From contig NZ_DDHJ01000018.1 in the NCBI RefSeq assembly GCF_002338065.1, positions 317,873 to 381,872 on the forward strand: a stretch of 64,000 nt of DNA. Reading direction: 5' to 3'. The notes beneath the pieces are model-generated. The model ran no database searches and was not told where the DNA came from. It was given only the letters and a program-made list of their open reading frames with translations. Positions within the stretch are counted from its first letter, which is position 1. Each line of letters starts with the position of its first letter. The stretch is from Pseudomonas sp. UBA1879. GTDB taxonomy: Bacteria > Pseudomonadota > Gammaproteobacteria > Pseudomonadales > Pseudomonadaceae. A program made the position numbers and the translations under genes. Shown here piece by piece: positions 52,794 to 61,601 of the stretch.

Positions 52794-53399
52794 ATGCGTG
52801 CGTGGTTTTTAAGTGCTGGCCTGGGTTTGCTGCTGTTGTCTCAAGGAGCCATGGCAGGCACGGTGCTGATCGTGGGGGATAGTATCAGCGCGGCTTTCGG
52901 CCTGGATACCCGTGTGGGGTGGGTCAGCCTGCTGGAAAAGCGCCTGGCAGAGCAGGGCTTCAAGGATAAGGTGGTGAACGCGTCGGTCAGTGGCGACACC
53001 AGTGCCGGTGGCCAGGCCCGGCTGCCGGCATTGCTGGCCGAGCATAAGCCGGCGCTGGTGATCCTCGAACTGGGCGGCAATGACGGCCTGCGAGGACAGC
53101 CGCCCGCTCAATTGCAACAAAACCTTACTGACATGGTGCGCCAGTCCCAGAAAGCCGGGGCTAAAGTGCTGCTGTTGGGCATGAAAATCCCGCCGAACTA
53201 CGGCGGGCGCTACACGACAGCCTTTGCTGCGGTGTACCCGAAAGTGGCCCAGGAAACGGACGCTGCGCTGGTGTCCTTCATGTTGGAGGGCGTCGGCGGC
53301 GTGCCGTCCATGACCCAGGCGGATGGGCTGCACCCCAACGCGGACGCCCAGCCTTTCTTGCTGGAAAACGTGTGGCCGACGCTCAAACCGTTGCTCTGA
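52794..53399 (+). CDS. tesA: TesA, periplasmic GDSL thioesterase/arylesterase
   Basis: 201 residues. A signal peptide ends near SQGAMA, then the SGNH-hydrolase blocks: VLIVGDSISAAFG (catalytic Ser), SGDTSAGG (Gly), LELGGNDGLRG (Asn) and DGLHPNADAQ (Asp and His). It hydrolyses acyl thioesters and aryl esters in the periplasm. The start is the ATG preceded six bases upstream by GGAG; a nearby ATG four codons earlier overlaps the divergent ybbA start. Confidence 0.93.
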   Translation: MRAWFLSAGLGLLLLSQGAMAGTVLIVGDSISAAFGLDTRVGWVSLLEKRLAEQGFKDKVVNASVSGDTSAGGQARLPALLAEHKPALVILELGGNDGLRGQPPAQLQQNLTDMVRQSQKAGAKVLLLGMKIPPNYGGRYTTAFAAVYPKVAQETDAALVSFMLEGVGGVPSMTQADGLHPNADAQPFLLENVWPTLKPLL

Positions 53400-53432
53400 C
53401 CTTTGGGCAGAACGGCCGCTGCCGGGCGGGCC

Positions 53433-54077
53433 TCAATAGGGCCATGTCGACGCCAGCAGCCGTTCGCAGAACCCGCCTGCGAGCAGCCGATGGTCGTGAA
53501 ACGACAGCACGTCGGCGTTGACCGTGCCGACCGTGCTGGGGCGGCGGTGCAATTGCCCTTCGGCCAGCGCATGCAGGAATTTGATCTTGAAACCCGGTTC
53601 GCGGGGGAAGGCACTGAGTACGCTCGCCAGGACGCCGGGGCACAGCGCCGGACCGTGGGTGCCCAGCAGGTCGGTTTCCACGGCCGCCGCGAGCAGCGCC
53701 GTCAACGCTGGCTTGTGCTGGGGAATGCCAGGCGTGGTGTGCAGAGCGATGGCGTCCCAGACCTGCGCGATGTCATCGCGGGAGCGGCCATAGCCGTGTA
53801 GAAACTGGGCAGCGGCGTTGGCACTGTCGACCTCGAAACGTTGTTGCGAGTGTCGATAGAGGGTCGTGATGCCGATGCGCAGGAATAATGCGCTGACGTA
53901 CAGCAAGTCGGGTTCGAACCCCAGTTCGCGGCCTTGACCGATCAGGCTGGCGAACACGAACGTGCGCCGGGCGGCGTCGAACATCAAGTCGGACTGGGTC
54001 GCGCGCATCAACTCGGCCGCCGCGCGGGCCATCGCGCTGTCGGGGATCGAGATTCCTGCAACGTATCGGGTGGTCAC
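53433..54077 (-). CDS. HD-domain-like protein with degenerate metal site
   Basis: 214 residues, all helical by composition. The pattern RRTFVFASLIGQGRELGFEPDLLYVSALFLRIGITTLY resembles cyanamide-hydratase-type HD proteins, where the equivalent of FLRIG should read HD-x-G. Both the His and the Asp are missing. A later IALHTTPGIP keeps a His. It may be catalytically dead or only distantly related. The GTG start after GAGGG is chosen over an earlier TTG. It converges with tesA after 33 bp. Confidence 0.6.
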   Translation of the reverse strand: MTTRYVAGISIPDSAMARAAAELMRATQSDLMFDAARRTFVFASLIGQGRELGFEPDLLYVSALFLRIGITTLYRHSQQRFEVDSANAAAQFLHGYGRSRDDIAQVWDAIALHTTPGIPQHKPALTALLAAAVETDLLGTHGPALCPGVLASVLSAFPREPGFKIKFLHALAEGQLHRRPSTVGTVNADVLSFHDHRLLAGGFCERLLASTWPY

Positions 54078-54299
54078 GTGCGTCCCTCGCAACGAACCGT
54101 GCCTCGGCTTCTGCGAACCCTAACCTGCGTGCACGCTTACGTCCTTGGGCCTGTCCTTAAACGTCCTGAACCTGTCTGGCGCCGGTCATCGACGCTGATG
54201 CTTTATTAACCCTTCAGAACATTTAATACCCCGAGAAGGACTTTAAGGCGGTGCCGACCCAGACTCCAGAACCGACCCCTGCGATCTGGAGAGCCCGGA

Positions 54300-54809
54300 A
54301 TGAATGCAATCGACTCGACCTTGTACAACGCGTTGCTGGCGTCATTGCGTGCATTGCCCGATGGCGAGCAACGGCTGCTTGAGCAAGTCGTACGCGAGAT
54401 CACCTCCCGGGCGGCTTCGGGCGCGGACCCACTCCAGACCGAATCCCCGCCCGAGCGCGTGGCGTTGTCTCCCTGGCAGGAGCGGCGGGCCAAGGATCTG
54501 ATGGCCAGCCAAATGGACAAAGGCCTGTCGATCGCCCGGATCGCCAGCGAGTGTTCGCTGTCACGCAGTCATTTTTCCCGGGCGTTCAAGAAAAACACCG
54601 GCGTGTCGCCAAGGGACTGGTTCCTGCAGATGCGCCTGGACCGGGCGCGGGCATTGTTGAGTGAGTCGGCGTTGACCATCTCCCAGATCAGCCTGGATTG
54701 CGGCTTCGCCGATCAGTCGCATTTCACCCGGGTTTTCACTCGGGTGATGGGCATCACGCCGTTCAACTGGCGCCGGGCCAATGGGCAGGTGTTGGCGTGC
54801 GCCGGTTGA
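54300..54809 (+). CDS. Short AraC-family regulator without sensor domain
   Basis: 169 residues. The first ~60 residues are variable and helical. The rest is a complete AraC DNA-binding domain: SIARIASECSLSRSHFSRAFKKNTGVSPRDWFLQMRLDRARALL and ISQISLDCGFADQSHFTRVFTRVMGITPFNWRR. The absence of a ligand domain is typical of SoxS/MarA-like regulators controlled by their own expression. It precedes a LysR gene in the same direction, with 174 bp between. Confidence 0.9.
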   Translation: MNAIDSTLYNALLASLRALPDGEQRLLEQVVREITSRAASGADPLQTESPPERVALSPWQERRAKDLMASQMDKGLSIARIASECSLSRSHFSRAFKKNTGVSPRDWFLQMRLDRARALLSESALTISQISLDCGFADQSHFTRVFTRVMGITPFNWRRANGQVLACAG

Positions 54810-54983
54810 GGCCATCCGGTCGCTTCGACAGGCGGGTCCGTTTCTGCTGAACAGGGAGCGAGACAGCAGGGTGAAAAGCACAGGCGTTCAAGTCGGCACG
54901 GGCTTTGCCTGATATATGAATGCCTGATTCGCCGGGGGTTGCCCGCGCGTCCTTTTCATTACGTCCATTTCGGAAACCGATCC

Positions 54984-55904
54984 ATGAATCGCAACGACCT
55001 GCGCCGCGTCGACATGAACCTGCTGGTCATCTTCGAGGCACTGATGTTCGAACGGAACCTGACGCGGGTCGCCGAGAAGCTCTTCATGGGCCAGCCCGCC
55101 ATCAGCGCCGCGCTGGCTCGCCTGCGCGATCTGTTCGACGACCCCCTGCTGCTGCGTAACGGACGGGCCATGGAACCCACTGCCCGGGCGCTGGACATCC
55201 TCAAGGAGCTGCAACCGGCGCTGGACACCATTTCCGGCGCCGTGAGCCGGGCCAAGGAATTCGATCCGGCGACCAGCAGCGATGTGTTTCGGATCGGCTT
55301 GTCAGACGACGCGGAATTCGGGCTGTTCCCGCCGCTGTTGTCACGTTTGAGGGACGAGGCTCCGGGCATCATCGTCGTGGTGCGCCGCGCCAACTACCTG
55401 CTGATGCCCGCGCTGCTGGCGTCGGGCGAGATTTCGGTGGGCATCAGCTACACCACCGAATTACCGGCGAACGCCAAACGCAAGAAACTCCGGGACATCG
55501 GCTGCAAGGTACTGCGAGGGGACAAGCGCCCGGAGCCCTTGACCCTGGACGATTACTGCGCACGTCCGCACACGATGGTGTCGTTTTCCGGTGACCTGAG
55601 CGGCAACATTGACCTCGATCTGGCCAAGGTCGGGCGGGCGAGAAAGGTGGTGGTCGCCGTGCCGCAATTCAGCGGGCTGCGTGCCTTGCTGGCCGGGACC
55701 GAGCTGATCGCGACCGTTCCGGATTACGCAGCGTGTGCGCTGGTTGAAGGCTGCGCTTTGCGGGCTGAAGACCCGCCGTTCCCCATCGAACCCGCCGAGT
55801 TGTCGATGGTCTGGAGCGGCGTGCACGACAACGACCCTGCCGAACGCTGGCTCCGCGCGCGCATCACCGAATTCATGTCCCAGGAAACTCGACCCATGCC
55901 GTAA
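54984..55904 (+). CDS. LysR-family regulator (LeuO/NodD-like N-terminus)
   Basis: 306 residues. The winged helix starts VDMNLLVIFEALMFERNLTRVAEKLFMGQPAISAALARLRDLFDDPLLLRNG, a pattern seen in LeuO, NodD and PhcA-like regulators. The substrate-binding domain follows (DVFRIGLSDDAEFGLFPPLLSRL). No target gene is adjacent: REP array 3 and then the type III secretion genes on the other strand follow. Its link to the secretion genes, if any, is unknown. Confidence 0.9.
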   Translation: MNRNDLRRVDMNLLVIFEALMFERNLTRVAEKLFMGQPAISAALARLRDLFDDPLLLRNGRAMEPTARALDILKELQPALDTISGAVSRAKEFDPATSSDVFRIGLSDDAEFGLFPPLLSRLRDEAPGIIVVVRRANYLLMPALLASGEISVGISYTTELPANAKRKKLRDIGCKVLRGDKRPEPLTLDDYCARPHTMVSFSGDLSGNIDLDLAKVGRARKVVVAVPQFSGLRALLAGTELIATVPDYAACALVEGCALRAEDPPFPIEPAELSMVWSGVHDNDPAERWLRARITEFMSQETRPMP

Positions 55905-55934
55905 GCGCGGCAACAGGCGGCACGGTTCAAGGGT

Positions 55935-56482
55935 TTGCCAGAGGGACGACGGCCGCGATGGCGGTGTGTCAGACCGCACATCAGCAATTGTTCCACCGCT
56001 ATCGCGGCCGTCGTGCCTCCGGCGGCTCCTACACATTTCGCAGCGTCTGGGCGTCATGCGACCAATTCAAGCGCCTATGGCGTCCGGGCGTCATGCGACC
56101 GATTCACAAAACTGCCGCCAACCTGCGTTCCCGCTGAATGAACATAATCCCTGTAGGAGCCGCCGGAGGCACGACGGCCGCGATGGCGGTGTGTCAGACC
56201 GCACTTCAGCAATTGTTCCACCGCTATCGCGGCCGTCGTGCCTCCGGCGGCTCCTACATATTTCGCAGCGTCCAGGCGTCATGCGACCGATTCACGCCGC
56301 TGTGGCGTCCGAATGGTGTGCGACCGATCAACACAATTGCCGCCAACCTGCGTTCCCGCTGAATGAACACAATCTCTGTAGGAGCCGCCGGAGGAACGAC
56401 GGCCGCGATGGCGGTGTGTCAGACCGCACTTCAGCAATTGTTCCACCGCTATCGCGGCCGTCGTGCCTCCGGCGGCTCGTAC
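55935..56482. repeat. REP array 3: alternating REP palindromes in exact 225-bp units
   Basis: Full copies are at 56003-56032, 56153-56182, 56228-56257, 56378-56407 and 56453-56482, with a degenerate one at 55935-55957. The forward copies are exactly 225 bp apart (56003, 56228, 56453). The spacers (for example TGTGTCAGACCGCA, AATTGTTCCACCGCTATCG, GCCGCCAACCTGCGTTCCCGC) are conserved within this array but differ from arrays 1 and 2. It fills the gap 55905-56606 between the LysR gene and hrcU. Confidence 0.93.
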
Positions 56483-56606
56483 ACATACCGCAGCGTCCAG
56501 GCGTCATGCGACCGATTCACGCCACTGTGGCGTCCAGGCATCGAGCGACCATTTCACACAATTGCCGCCAACCTGCGTTCCCGCTGAATAAATGCCGGCC
56601 GAGGGA

Positions 56607-57683
56607 TCACTCCTCCTCAATCCGAATCACCTCATCCGTGACCTCTTCCAGTTGCCGCACGACCTGATAGATGTGTGCCACGGCCAGCAGCGTCGGGCGG
56701 GGGATGTGTTTGCCGGGTTTGACCTTGTACAGCGTGCGCGCCAGCCAGATGCTTTGCACCACCGGAATCCCGGCCTTTTTTGCCCGTGCGATCAGGGCCA
56801 GGGCGTCGTCGTCTTCGCCTTTGCAGTGAATCAGCGGCAATGGCGTTTGCCCCGGTCGGTAATACAGCGCGACGGCGTAGTGGGTCGGGTTGACCACCAG
56901 CATGTCGGCGTCTTCCACTGGCTTCGGTGGCGCGGTCGGCGCCTGGTTCAGCAGTTCGTGGGCCAGTTGCCGGCGGTGGCCTTTGACGTGGGGGTCGCCC
57001 TCGGACTGTTTGTATTCCTTCTTGATGTCCTCATGGCTCATGCGCAGCTTTTTCGCGTGGAAGTACTTCTGCAACGCGAAGTCGACGACGCCGATCACTA
57101 CCAGCAGTCCAAGGGTTGCCCGAAGGATGTGGCGAAACAGCTGCAGCAGCGCGTGCCAATAGGTCGTGAGGTCGGTGTTGGACAGCAGAATCAGTGCCCC
57201 CAGTGACGGCTTGACCACCGCATACAGCGTTGCCGCAATCGCCACCGCCTTGAGGATGCTCAGCAGCAAGGTCGTGAGGCTTTGCGCCGAAAACATCTGT
57301 TTGGCGTGGGCAAACGGGTTGAGCTTGTTGAGGTCGATCTTCAACGCCTTGGGCGCGAACAGAAAGCCGATCTGCATCCAGCTGCCGACCAGGCGCATCA
57401 ACACCGCAATGCCGACGCTGCTGAGAATGAAGCCCACCAGCACTGACCCGCCTTCGCTGGCCACCTGTTCGAGAGTGTGCATGTACGGCTTGCCGATCCC
57501 CTGAAATGCCAGCGACAGCAGATGCAGCAGCCGCGCCACGCTTTCATCGGCCAAGCCCAGCGTTACCTCGCTGACGACCAGCAGGACCAACAATTTGCTC
57601 AGGTCCTGACTCTGTCCGACCTGGCCTTTCTCCCGCGCATCGCGCAGTTGTTTGGGCGTGGCTTTTTCGGTTTTTTCGCTCAT
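56607..57683 (-). CDS. hrcU: HrcU (SctU), T3SS export gate switch protein
   Basis: 358 residues. Four N-terminal membrane helices (about residues 30-205) are followed by a cytoplasmic domain with the autocleavage motif NPTH (N265-H268) in VVNPTHYAVALYY. The start MSEKTEKATPKQLRDAREKGQV is the canonical SctU/FlhB N-terminus. The protein switches substrate specificity of the secretion system. Its ATG overlaps the hrcT stop as ATGA. It is the last secretion gene before a REP array; no further hrp gene follows in this direction. Confidence 0.95.
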   Translation of the reverse strand: MSEKTEKATPKQLRDAREKGQVGQSQDLSKLLVLLVVSEVTLGLADESVARLLHLLSLAFQGIGKPYMHTLEQVASEGGSVLVGFILSSVGIAVLMRLVGSWMQIGFLFAPKALKIDLNKLNPFAHAKQMFSAQSLTTLLLSILKAVAIAATLYAVVKPSLGALILLSNTDLTTYWHALLQLFRHILRATLGLLVVIGVVDFALQKYFHAKKLRMSHEDIKKEYKQSEGDPHVKGHRRQLAHELLNQAPTAPPKPVEDADMLVVNPTHYAVALYYRPGQTPLPLIHCKGEDDDALALIARAKKAGIPVVQSIWLARTLYKVKPGKHIPRPTLLAVAHIYQVVRQLEEVTDEVIRIEEE

Positions 57684-58474
57684 GGCACCGCCACCAGGTG
57701 TGTCAACAGATGCTTGAGCTCCGCCAGTTGCAGAATCTGGCCGTTGCCCAGTTCCAGCAGGGTCGGCAGGTAGATCAGCAGAAAGGCGATCCCGGCCATG
57801 CTCTTCGCCGGCATCGCCAGAATCGACACGTTGAGCTGCTGCGCGTACAGGCCGATGATCGCCAGCGCCGCTTCGATCAGCAGCAACAGGCCTATGAAGG
57901 GCGCGGCGTAGAGCATCATGTGTTGCAGGGTCTGGTTGAGCTGTTCGAGGAACAGGTCCAGGCCCTCGACGGTCATGCCCGGCAGCCACGCAGTGGGCGG
58001 CCAGACCTGGTAGCTGTCCCAGATCACTTGGGTGATCAGCGACAGGCCGCCCGACAGGATCACCAGCATGATCAGGGTTTCCTGAAACAGCTCGCCCAGC
58101 GGGGTCGCGTCAGGCCCGAGAGCCGGGTTCAACTGGCCGCCACTCAAGGCGCCGCGCTGACTGTCGAGCAGAGCGCCGACCGAGGCGAACATCCAGAACG
58201 GCGCGTACAGCAGCAGGCCGAGCAGGGTGCCCAACACCGCCTCTTTGAGCAGCAGCGCGGCAATGGAAAACCAGTCGTTTTCCAGGGACGACAACGCGCG
58301 ACTGATGGCCGGGGCGGGGACCATCGACACCACCAGCACCACGGCGTAGCGCAGCGGGCCCTTGAGGTATTTGAAGCAGAACGCCGGGACCAGAATCATG
58401 CACGGCAGCAGTCGCGCGGCCGCCAGGCCCATGCCCAGCATCAGTTCGAACAGCCCCTGCGCGTCGAAGGGCAT
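57680..58474 (-). CDS. hrcT: HrcT (SctT), T3SS export apparatus membrane protein
   Basis: 264 residues with about six to eight hydrophobic helices. LPCMILVPAFCFKYLKGPLRYAVVL and WFSIAALLLKEAVLGTLLGLLLYAPFWMFASVGALLDSQRGA contain the K-E-A-x-x-G-x-x-x-G region and the QRG motif of the FliR/SctT family. It forms the periplasm-facing export gate with HrcR and HrcS. The ATG follows the hrcS TAG directly. Confidence 0.95.
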   Translation of the reverse strand: MPFDAQGLFELMLGMGLAAARLLPCMILVPAFCFKYLKGPLRYAVVLVVSMVPAPAISRALSSLENDWFSIAALLLKEAVLGTLLGLLLYAPFWMFASVGALLDSQRGALSGGQLNPALGPDATPLGELFQETLIMLVILSGGLSLITQVIWDSYQVWPPTAWLPGMTVEGLDLFLEQLNQTLQHMMLYAAPFIGLLLLIEAALAIIGLYAQQLNVSILAMPAKSMAGIAFLLIYLPTLLELGNGQILQLAELKHLLTHLVAVP

Positions 58475-58741
58475 CTAATGCATGCCTCCGGAGCGGGCGA
58501 TCAGGTCGAATGACATGTTGATGAACTGAATCAGCTCGACGCCGATCCAGCGCCCGGTCATGGCCAGGGTCAGGCCCACCGCCGCCAGTTTGATGCCGAA
58601 GGGCAGGGTCTGGTCCTGGATCTGCATCAACGCCTGCACCAGCGACGTGATTACCCCCACCAGCACTGCGACCCCCAGGGGCGGCGCGGTGAGGATCACC
58701 ACCAGAAACATGCCTTGTTTGAACAACGCCAACGCTTCCAT
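58475..58741 (-). CDS. hrcS: HrcS (SctS), T3SS export apparatus small membrane protein
   Basis: 88 residues with two hydrophobic helices: GMFLVVILTAPPLGVAVLVGVITSLVQALMQIQDQTLPF and AVGLTLAMTGRWIGVELIQFI. The Q-A-x-x-Q-I-Q-D-Q-T-L-P motif between them is the FliQ/SctS signature. It caps the R5S4T1 export gate complex. Its gene lies 7 bp after hrcR. Confidence 0.95.
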   Translation of the reverse strand: MEALALFKQGMFLVVILTAPPLGVAVLVGVITSLVQALMQIQDQTLPFGIKLAAVGLTLAMTGRWIGVELIQFINMSFDLIARSGGMH

Positions 58742-58748
58742 CGCCGCC

Positions 58749-59402
58749 TCACATATACGAATAGAAAAGGCTGTCGAGCAGGCGGGTCCAGCCTTGCACC
58801 AGCACGAACAACAACAGTTTCAGCGGCAGGGAAATGGTCATCGGCGAGACCATCTGCATGCCCAGGGCCAGCAGCAGATTGGAGACGATCAGGTCAATGA
58901 CGATGAACGGGATGTAGATCAGAAAGCCAATCTGAAACCCGGCCTGCAACTCCGAGAGCACGAAGGCCGGGACCGCCAGCAGCAGGTCGTTTTTGGTGGC
59001 CTGGTCGGCCATGTCCTTGGGCCACATGCGCTGGGTGTTGTCCAGCAAGTGGGCGCTGACGTCGGGGTCGGTGTTGCGGGTCATGAAGCGTTGCAACGGC
59101 TCGATGACCGTGCTGGCGCTGGCTTGCAGTTTTTCGGTGCTGCCCATTTCCAGCGGGTGTTCGTGAATCCGCTGCTGAATGTCGTGGGCCACCGGGGCCA
59201 TGACGAACATTGTGGCCGCCAGCGCGATGCCGTACATGGCCATGTTGGGTGGCACCTGCTGCACGCCGATGGCGTTGCGGGTGATCAGCAGGGTCATGGC
59301 GATCTTCAAGAACGCCGTGCAGACGATCAGCAGAAACGGGATCAGTGACAACGCGCCGAGAAACAGCGCCAGCATGACCGGGTTCATCCCGTCCATGATC
59401 AT
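58749..59402 (-). CDS. hrcR: HrcR (SctR), T3SS export apparatus core membrane protein
   Basis: 217 residues. Family blocks are SLIPFLLIVCTAFLKIAMTLLITRNAIGVQQVPPNMAMYGIAL, LLLAVPAFVLSELQAGFQIGFLIYIPFIVIDLIVSNLLLALGMQMVSPMTISLPLKLLLFVLV (segments) and a C-terminal hydrophobic end. The start MIMDGMNP overlaps the hrcQb stop as ATGA; a second ATG two codons later is possible. It forms the pentameric base of the export gate. Confidence 0.95.
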   Translation of the reverse strand: MIMDGMNPVMLALFLGALSLIPFLLIVCTAFLKIAMTLLITRNAIGVQQVPPNMAMYGIALAATMFVMAPVAHDIQQRIHEHPLEMGSTEKLQASASTVIEPLQRFMTRNTDPDVSAHLLDNTQRMWPKDMADQATKNDLLLAVPAFVLSELQAGFQIGFLIYIPFIVIDLIVSNLLLALGMQMVSPMTISLPLKLLLFVLVQGWTRLLDSLFYSYM

Positions 59403-59845
59403 GCGGGCGACGCCATGCGGGTGATTTGCAGACCGAGGCGACCGTCGACGTCCACCAATTCGCCTTCCGCCACCACCCGGTCGCCATGGCACAGGGTGGC
59501 ATGGCCAGGGGCGACGCCGCTGACTTCCAGCACGGTGCCGGCCGCGATGTGCCGCAGGTCGCCAAGGGTCAGCGCCAAGTGGCCGCAGCGCAGGGTCAGG
59601 GCGATGGGCAATTGGTCGAGGGGGTCGAGGGTGTCGATGGGATCAGGGGCAAGGGTGTCGGCTGGGGGCGCGTCGTCGGCCGCTTCGGTCGGGTCGGCAG
59701 CGGGGTCGGCCCAGTCGTCTGCGGCAGGGCGTTCGTCAGAGGCCTGCCTGTCGTCGGCATAGGCGTGCTCAGCCTCGGGCGAGGCATCCTGATCCTCGTC
59801 GGTCAGGGGCTCCAGCTCTTCGTCGTAAAGCGCTTCATTGGCCAT
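59399..59845 (-). CDS. hrcQb: HrcQb (SctQ C-terminal part), T3SS C-ring
   Basis: 148 residues. The first ~75 residues are a disordered acidic Pro/Asp/Glu/Ala tract (ELEPLTDEDQDASPEAEH, DPAADPTEAADDAPPADTL). The C-terminal ~70 residues are a SpoA domain: LPIALTLRCGHLALTLGDLRHIAAGTVLEVSGVAPGHATLCHGDRVVAEGELVDVDGRLGLQITRM (segments). The split of SctQ into HrcQa and HrcQb is the Hrp1-family hallmark. It overlaps hrcQa by 11 bp. Confidence 0.92.
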   Translation of the reverse strand: MANEALYDEELEPLTDEDQDASPEAEHAYADDRQASDERPAADDWADPAADPTEAADDAPPADTLAPDPIDTLDPLDQLPIALTLRCGHLALTLGDLRHIAAGTVLEVSGVAPGHATLCHGDRVVAEGELVDVDGRLGLQITRMASPA

Positions 59846-60557
59846 GTTCCAGGTTTTCCTCGTGGCTGAGCCGTACATACAGCTGGCGTTCGTGGCGGTC
59901 GGTCTGCACGGCCCATTGCCGTCCGCCCAGTGGCAGGTGGCCTTGGCCTTCGCTGTCGAAATGGCTGAGTGTTGGCAGCAACACATCACCGGGTTGCAGT
60001 GACTGAAGCTGCGCAAGGCTCAAGGACAGTTCGCCCAGGGTCAGCGGCTGATGAACCGGCCATTGCGCGTCCAGGCTCTGCCGAGTCCGCTGCCAGTCAG
60101 CACCTTGCAGCCAGCGCAGCAGCACATCGGCTTCGGCGCGGAGCAGCCCGTTCAGGGATTGCTCGCCCAATTGCAGCTGAATCCGACAGGTCACGGCAGT
60201 CGTTGGCCATGCAGTGTCAATGCTGAGTGGCGCGAGGGGCGAAAGCAGTTCCGCGATCACCGGACTGAATCGCTGATTGAGCACCTCCCAGTACCAGGGC
60301 TGTGCCTCACCGGCGAGGCTGACCGGCAACTCACCGAGCAAGCTGAGCAGGGCTTCGGCGTCGCTCAGCCCGAACACGCCGAGGGCGCTGGTGAATCGGT
60401 CGAGTGGCGGTACCGCAGTCGTGTCTCCGGTCAGGGGGCGCAACGTGAGCGTGCCCGGCATGCCCTGGGCGCTGAAGGCCAGGGTGGCCCCGGCGCCCAA
60501 CGCGCGGCTGAAGTGTGCGACAGCGGCCGGGATCGGGCGGAAGGTCAGGGCGTTCAT
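59835..60557 (-). CDS. hrcQa: HrcQa (SctQ N-terminal part), T3SS C-ring
   Basis: 240 residues. LTLRPLTGD, FGLSDAEALLSLLGELPVSL and the C-terminal first SpoA domain QPLTLGELSLSLAQLQSLQPGDVLLPTLSHFDSEGQGHLPLGG fit HrcQa. With HrcQb it builds the cytoplasmic sorting platform. The ATG overlaps the hrpP stop as ATGA. The first ~60 residues are variable in the family. Confidence 0.9.
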   Translation of the reverse strand: MNALTFRPIPAAVAHFSRALGAGATLAFSAQGMPGTLTLRPLTGDTTAVPPLDRFTSALGVFGLSDAEALLSLLGELPVSLAGEAQPWYWEVLNQRFSPVIAELLSPLAPLSIDTAWPTTAVTCRIQLQLGEQSLNGLLRAEADVLLRWLQGADWQRTRQSLDAQWPVHQPLTLGELSLSLAQLQSLQPGDVLLPTLSHFDSEGQGHLPLGGRQWAVQTDRHERQLYVRLSHEENLEHGQ

Positions 60558-61102
60558 GCAGGGAGGTCCTCGTGGAATGACAGGTCGACGTCGTGGCCCA
60601 AGGCCTCGGCCAGCGCGGTTTCGCAGGCACGTTGATGGGGCTGAACGCGCTTGAGCACGCCGCGGCGTGCGAAGCCGAGTTCGACGCTCCATTGATTGTC
60701 ACGCTTGCTGGCGTTGACCTGGACCTTGCCGAGATTCGGCATCAGCAGGGTAACGTTGAAAGGGCCGTCGGGTTGAGCGGGGAGGCGCGCGGCCAGTTCG
60801 CCGATCAGCTGGGTCGGCACGCCATCGCTGGGAGGTAAAAGGCTGAAACCGCTGCCGCCGTAGCCAGACTGATCGGGTTCTTCGCTGACCGGCGCCACCA
60901 GCAGCTGCGAAAAAAACAGCCCGTCGGCGTTCAGCGCCTCGTTGGGGGTGGGTTGCGGCCATGCTGCAGTGGAGCGACCGAGTTCGGTTCGACGTGCGCC
61001 ACCGGGCGCGAGCCGTTGGCTCAGCGAGGGCGATTCAGCTGGCGTCGGACGCTGCATGGGTGGCGTGACCGGGCGAGGCGGGGATTTGATCGGTGCGTTC
61101 AT
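60554..61102 (-). CDS. hrpP: HrpP (SctP), needle/pilus length and substrate-switch protein
   Basis: 182 residues. A Pro-rich, poorly ordered N-terminus is followed by a C-terminal T3S4-like domain: LIGELAARLPAQPDGPFNVTLLMPNLGKVQVNASKRDNQWSVELGF. This is the FliK/SctP pattern with the conserved P-x-L-G-x-V turn. The position between hrpO and hrcQa is standard for Hrp1 clusters. The start is the ATG at MNAPIK; two codons upstream lie in frame. Confidence 0.87.
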   Translation of the reverse strand: MNAPIKSPPRPVTPPMQRPTPAESPSLSQRLAPGGARRTELGRSTAAWPQPTPNEALNADGLFFSQLLVAPVSEEPDQSGYGGSGFSLLPPSDGVPTQLIGELAARLPAQPDGPFNVTLLMPNLGKVQVNASKRDNQWSVELGFARRGVLKRVQPHQRACETALAEALGHDVDLSFHEDLPA

Positions 61103-61124
61103 GGGGCTCAACCTTGTTGTCGAA

Positions 61125-61571
61125 TCAGCTTTGTTCGTTGACCGCTTCGGCGAGGCAGGCGAGCTTTTCCACCGCTCGCTGGGCAGCCTTCGCGGCTGTC
61201 ATCGCTTCGGCAATTCGCTGGCGCTGGTCGTCGATCCCGAGTTTTTGCCGCGCCACGTCCTGACGGATATAGGCCAAGCGATCGAGCATGCGGTGTTCCT
61301 TTTCATGCCACCGGTCGAGGTCGTTCAGCGCCATGGTTTTGTTGAGGTTCACGTCGCTCAGCATCTGACGCCGCTCCCGCTGATTGACCCGTTCCTGACT
61401 CAGGGCATCACGAGTTTCCTGCAGATGCAGCTGCATCGTTTCCAACGCCTGCTGCGCCTGACGCTGCGCCCGTTCGGCACTGGCCTGACGATGCTGACGC
61501 AACGGTGTCAACACCCCGATCACCTGCTCCATGGAGAGGCGTTGCGGATCGATTTCAAGTTCTTCTTCCAT
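61125..61571 (-). CDS. hrpO: HrpO (SctO), T3SS stalk protein
   Basis: 148 residues, almost entirely a charged coiled-coil hairpin (QHRQASAERAQRQAQQAL, HEKEHRMLDRLAYIRQDVA, AMTAAKAAQRAVEKLA), as expected for SctO/FliJ. It links the HrcN ATPase to the export gate. The gene is separated from hrcN by 150 bp that hold a REP pair, wider than the other spacings of this operon. Confidence 0.85.
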   Translation of the reverse strand: MEEELEIDPQRLSMEQVIGVLTPLRQHRQASAERAQRQAQQALETMQLHLQETRDALSQERVNQRERRQMLSDVNLNKTMALNDLDRWHEKEHRMLDRLAYIRQDVARQKLGIDDQRQRIAEAMTAAKAAQRAVEKLACLAEAVNEQS

Positions 61572-61601
61572 CGCGCAATCCCTTCTCGGTTGCCGCTCAA
61601 T

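Noticed and set aside
55735..56667. Repetitive 310-residue frame with three near-identical repeats
   Set aside because: It is created by the 225-bp REP units; the repeated peptide is a translation of REP palindromes in a shadow frame of the LysR gene and beyond.
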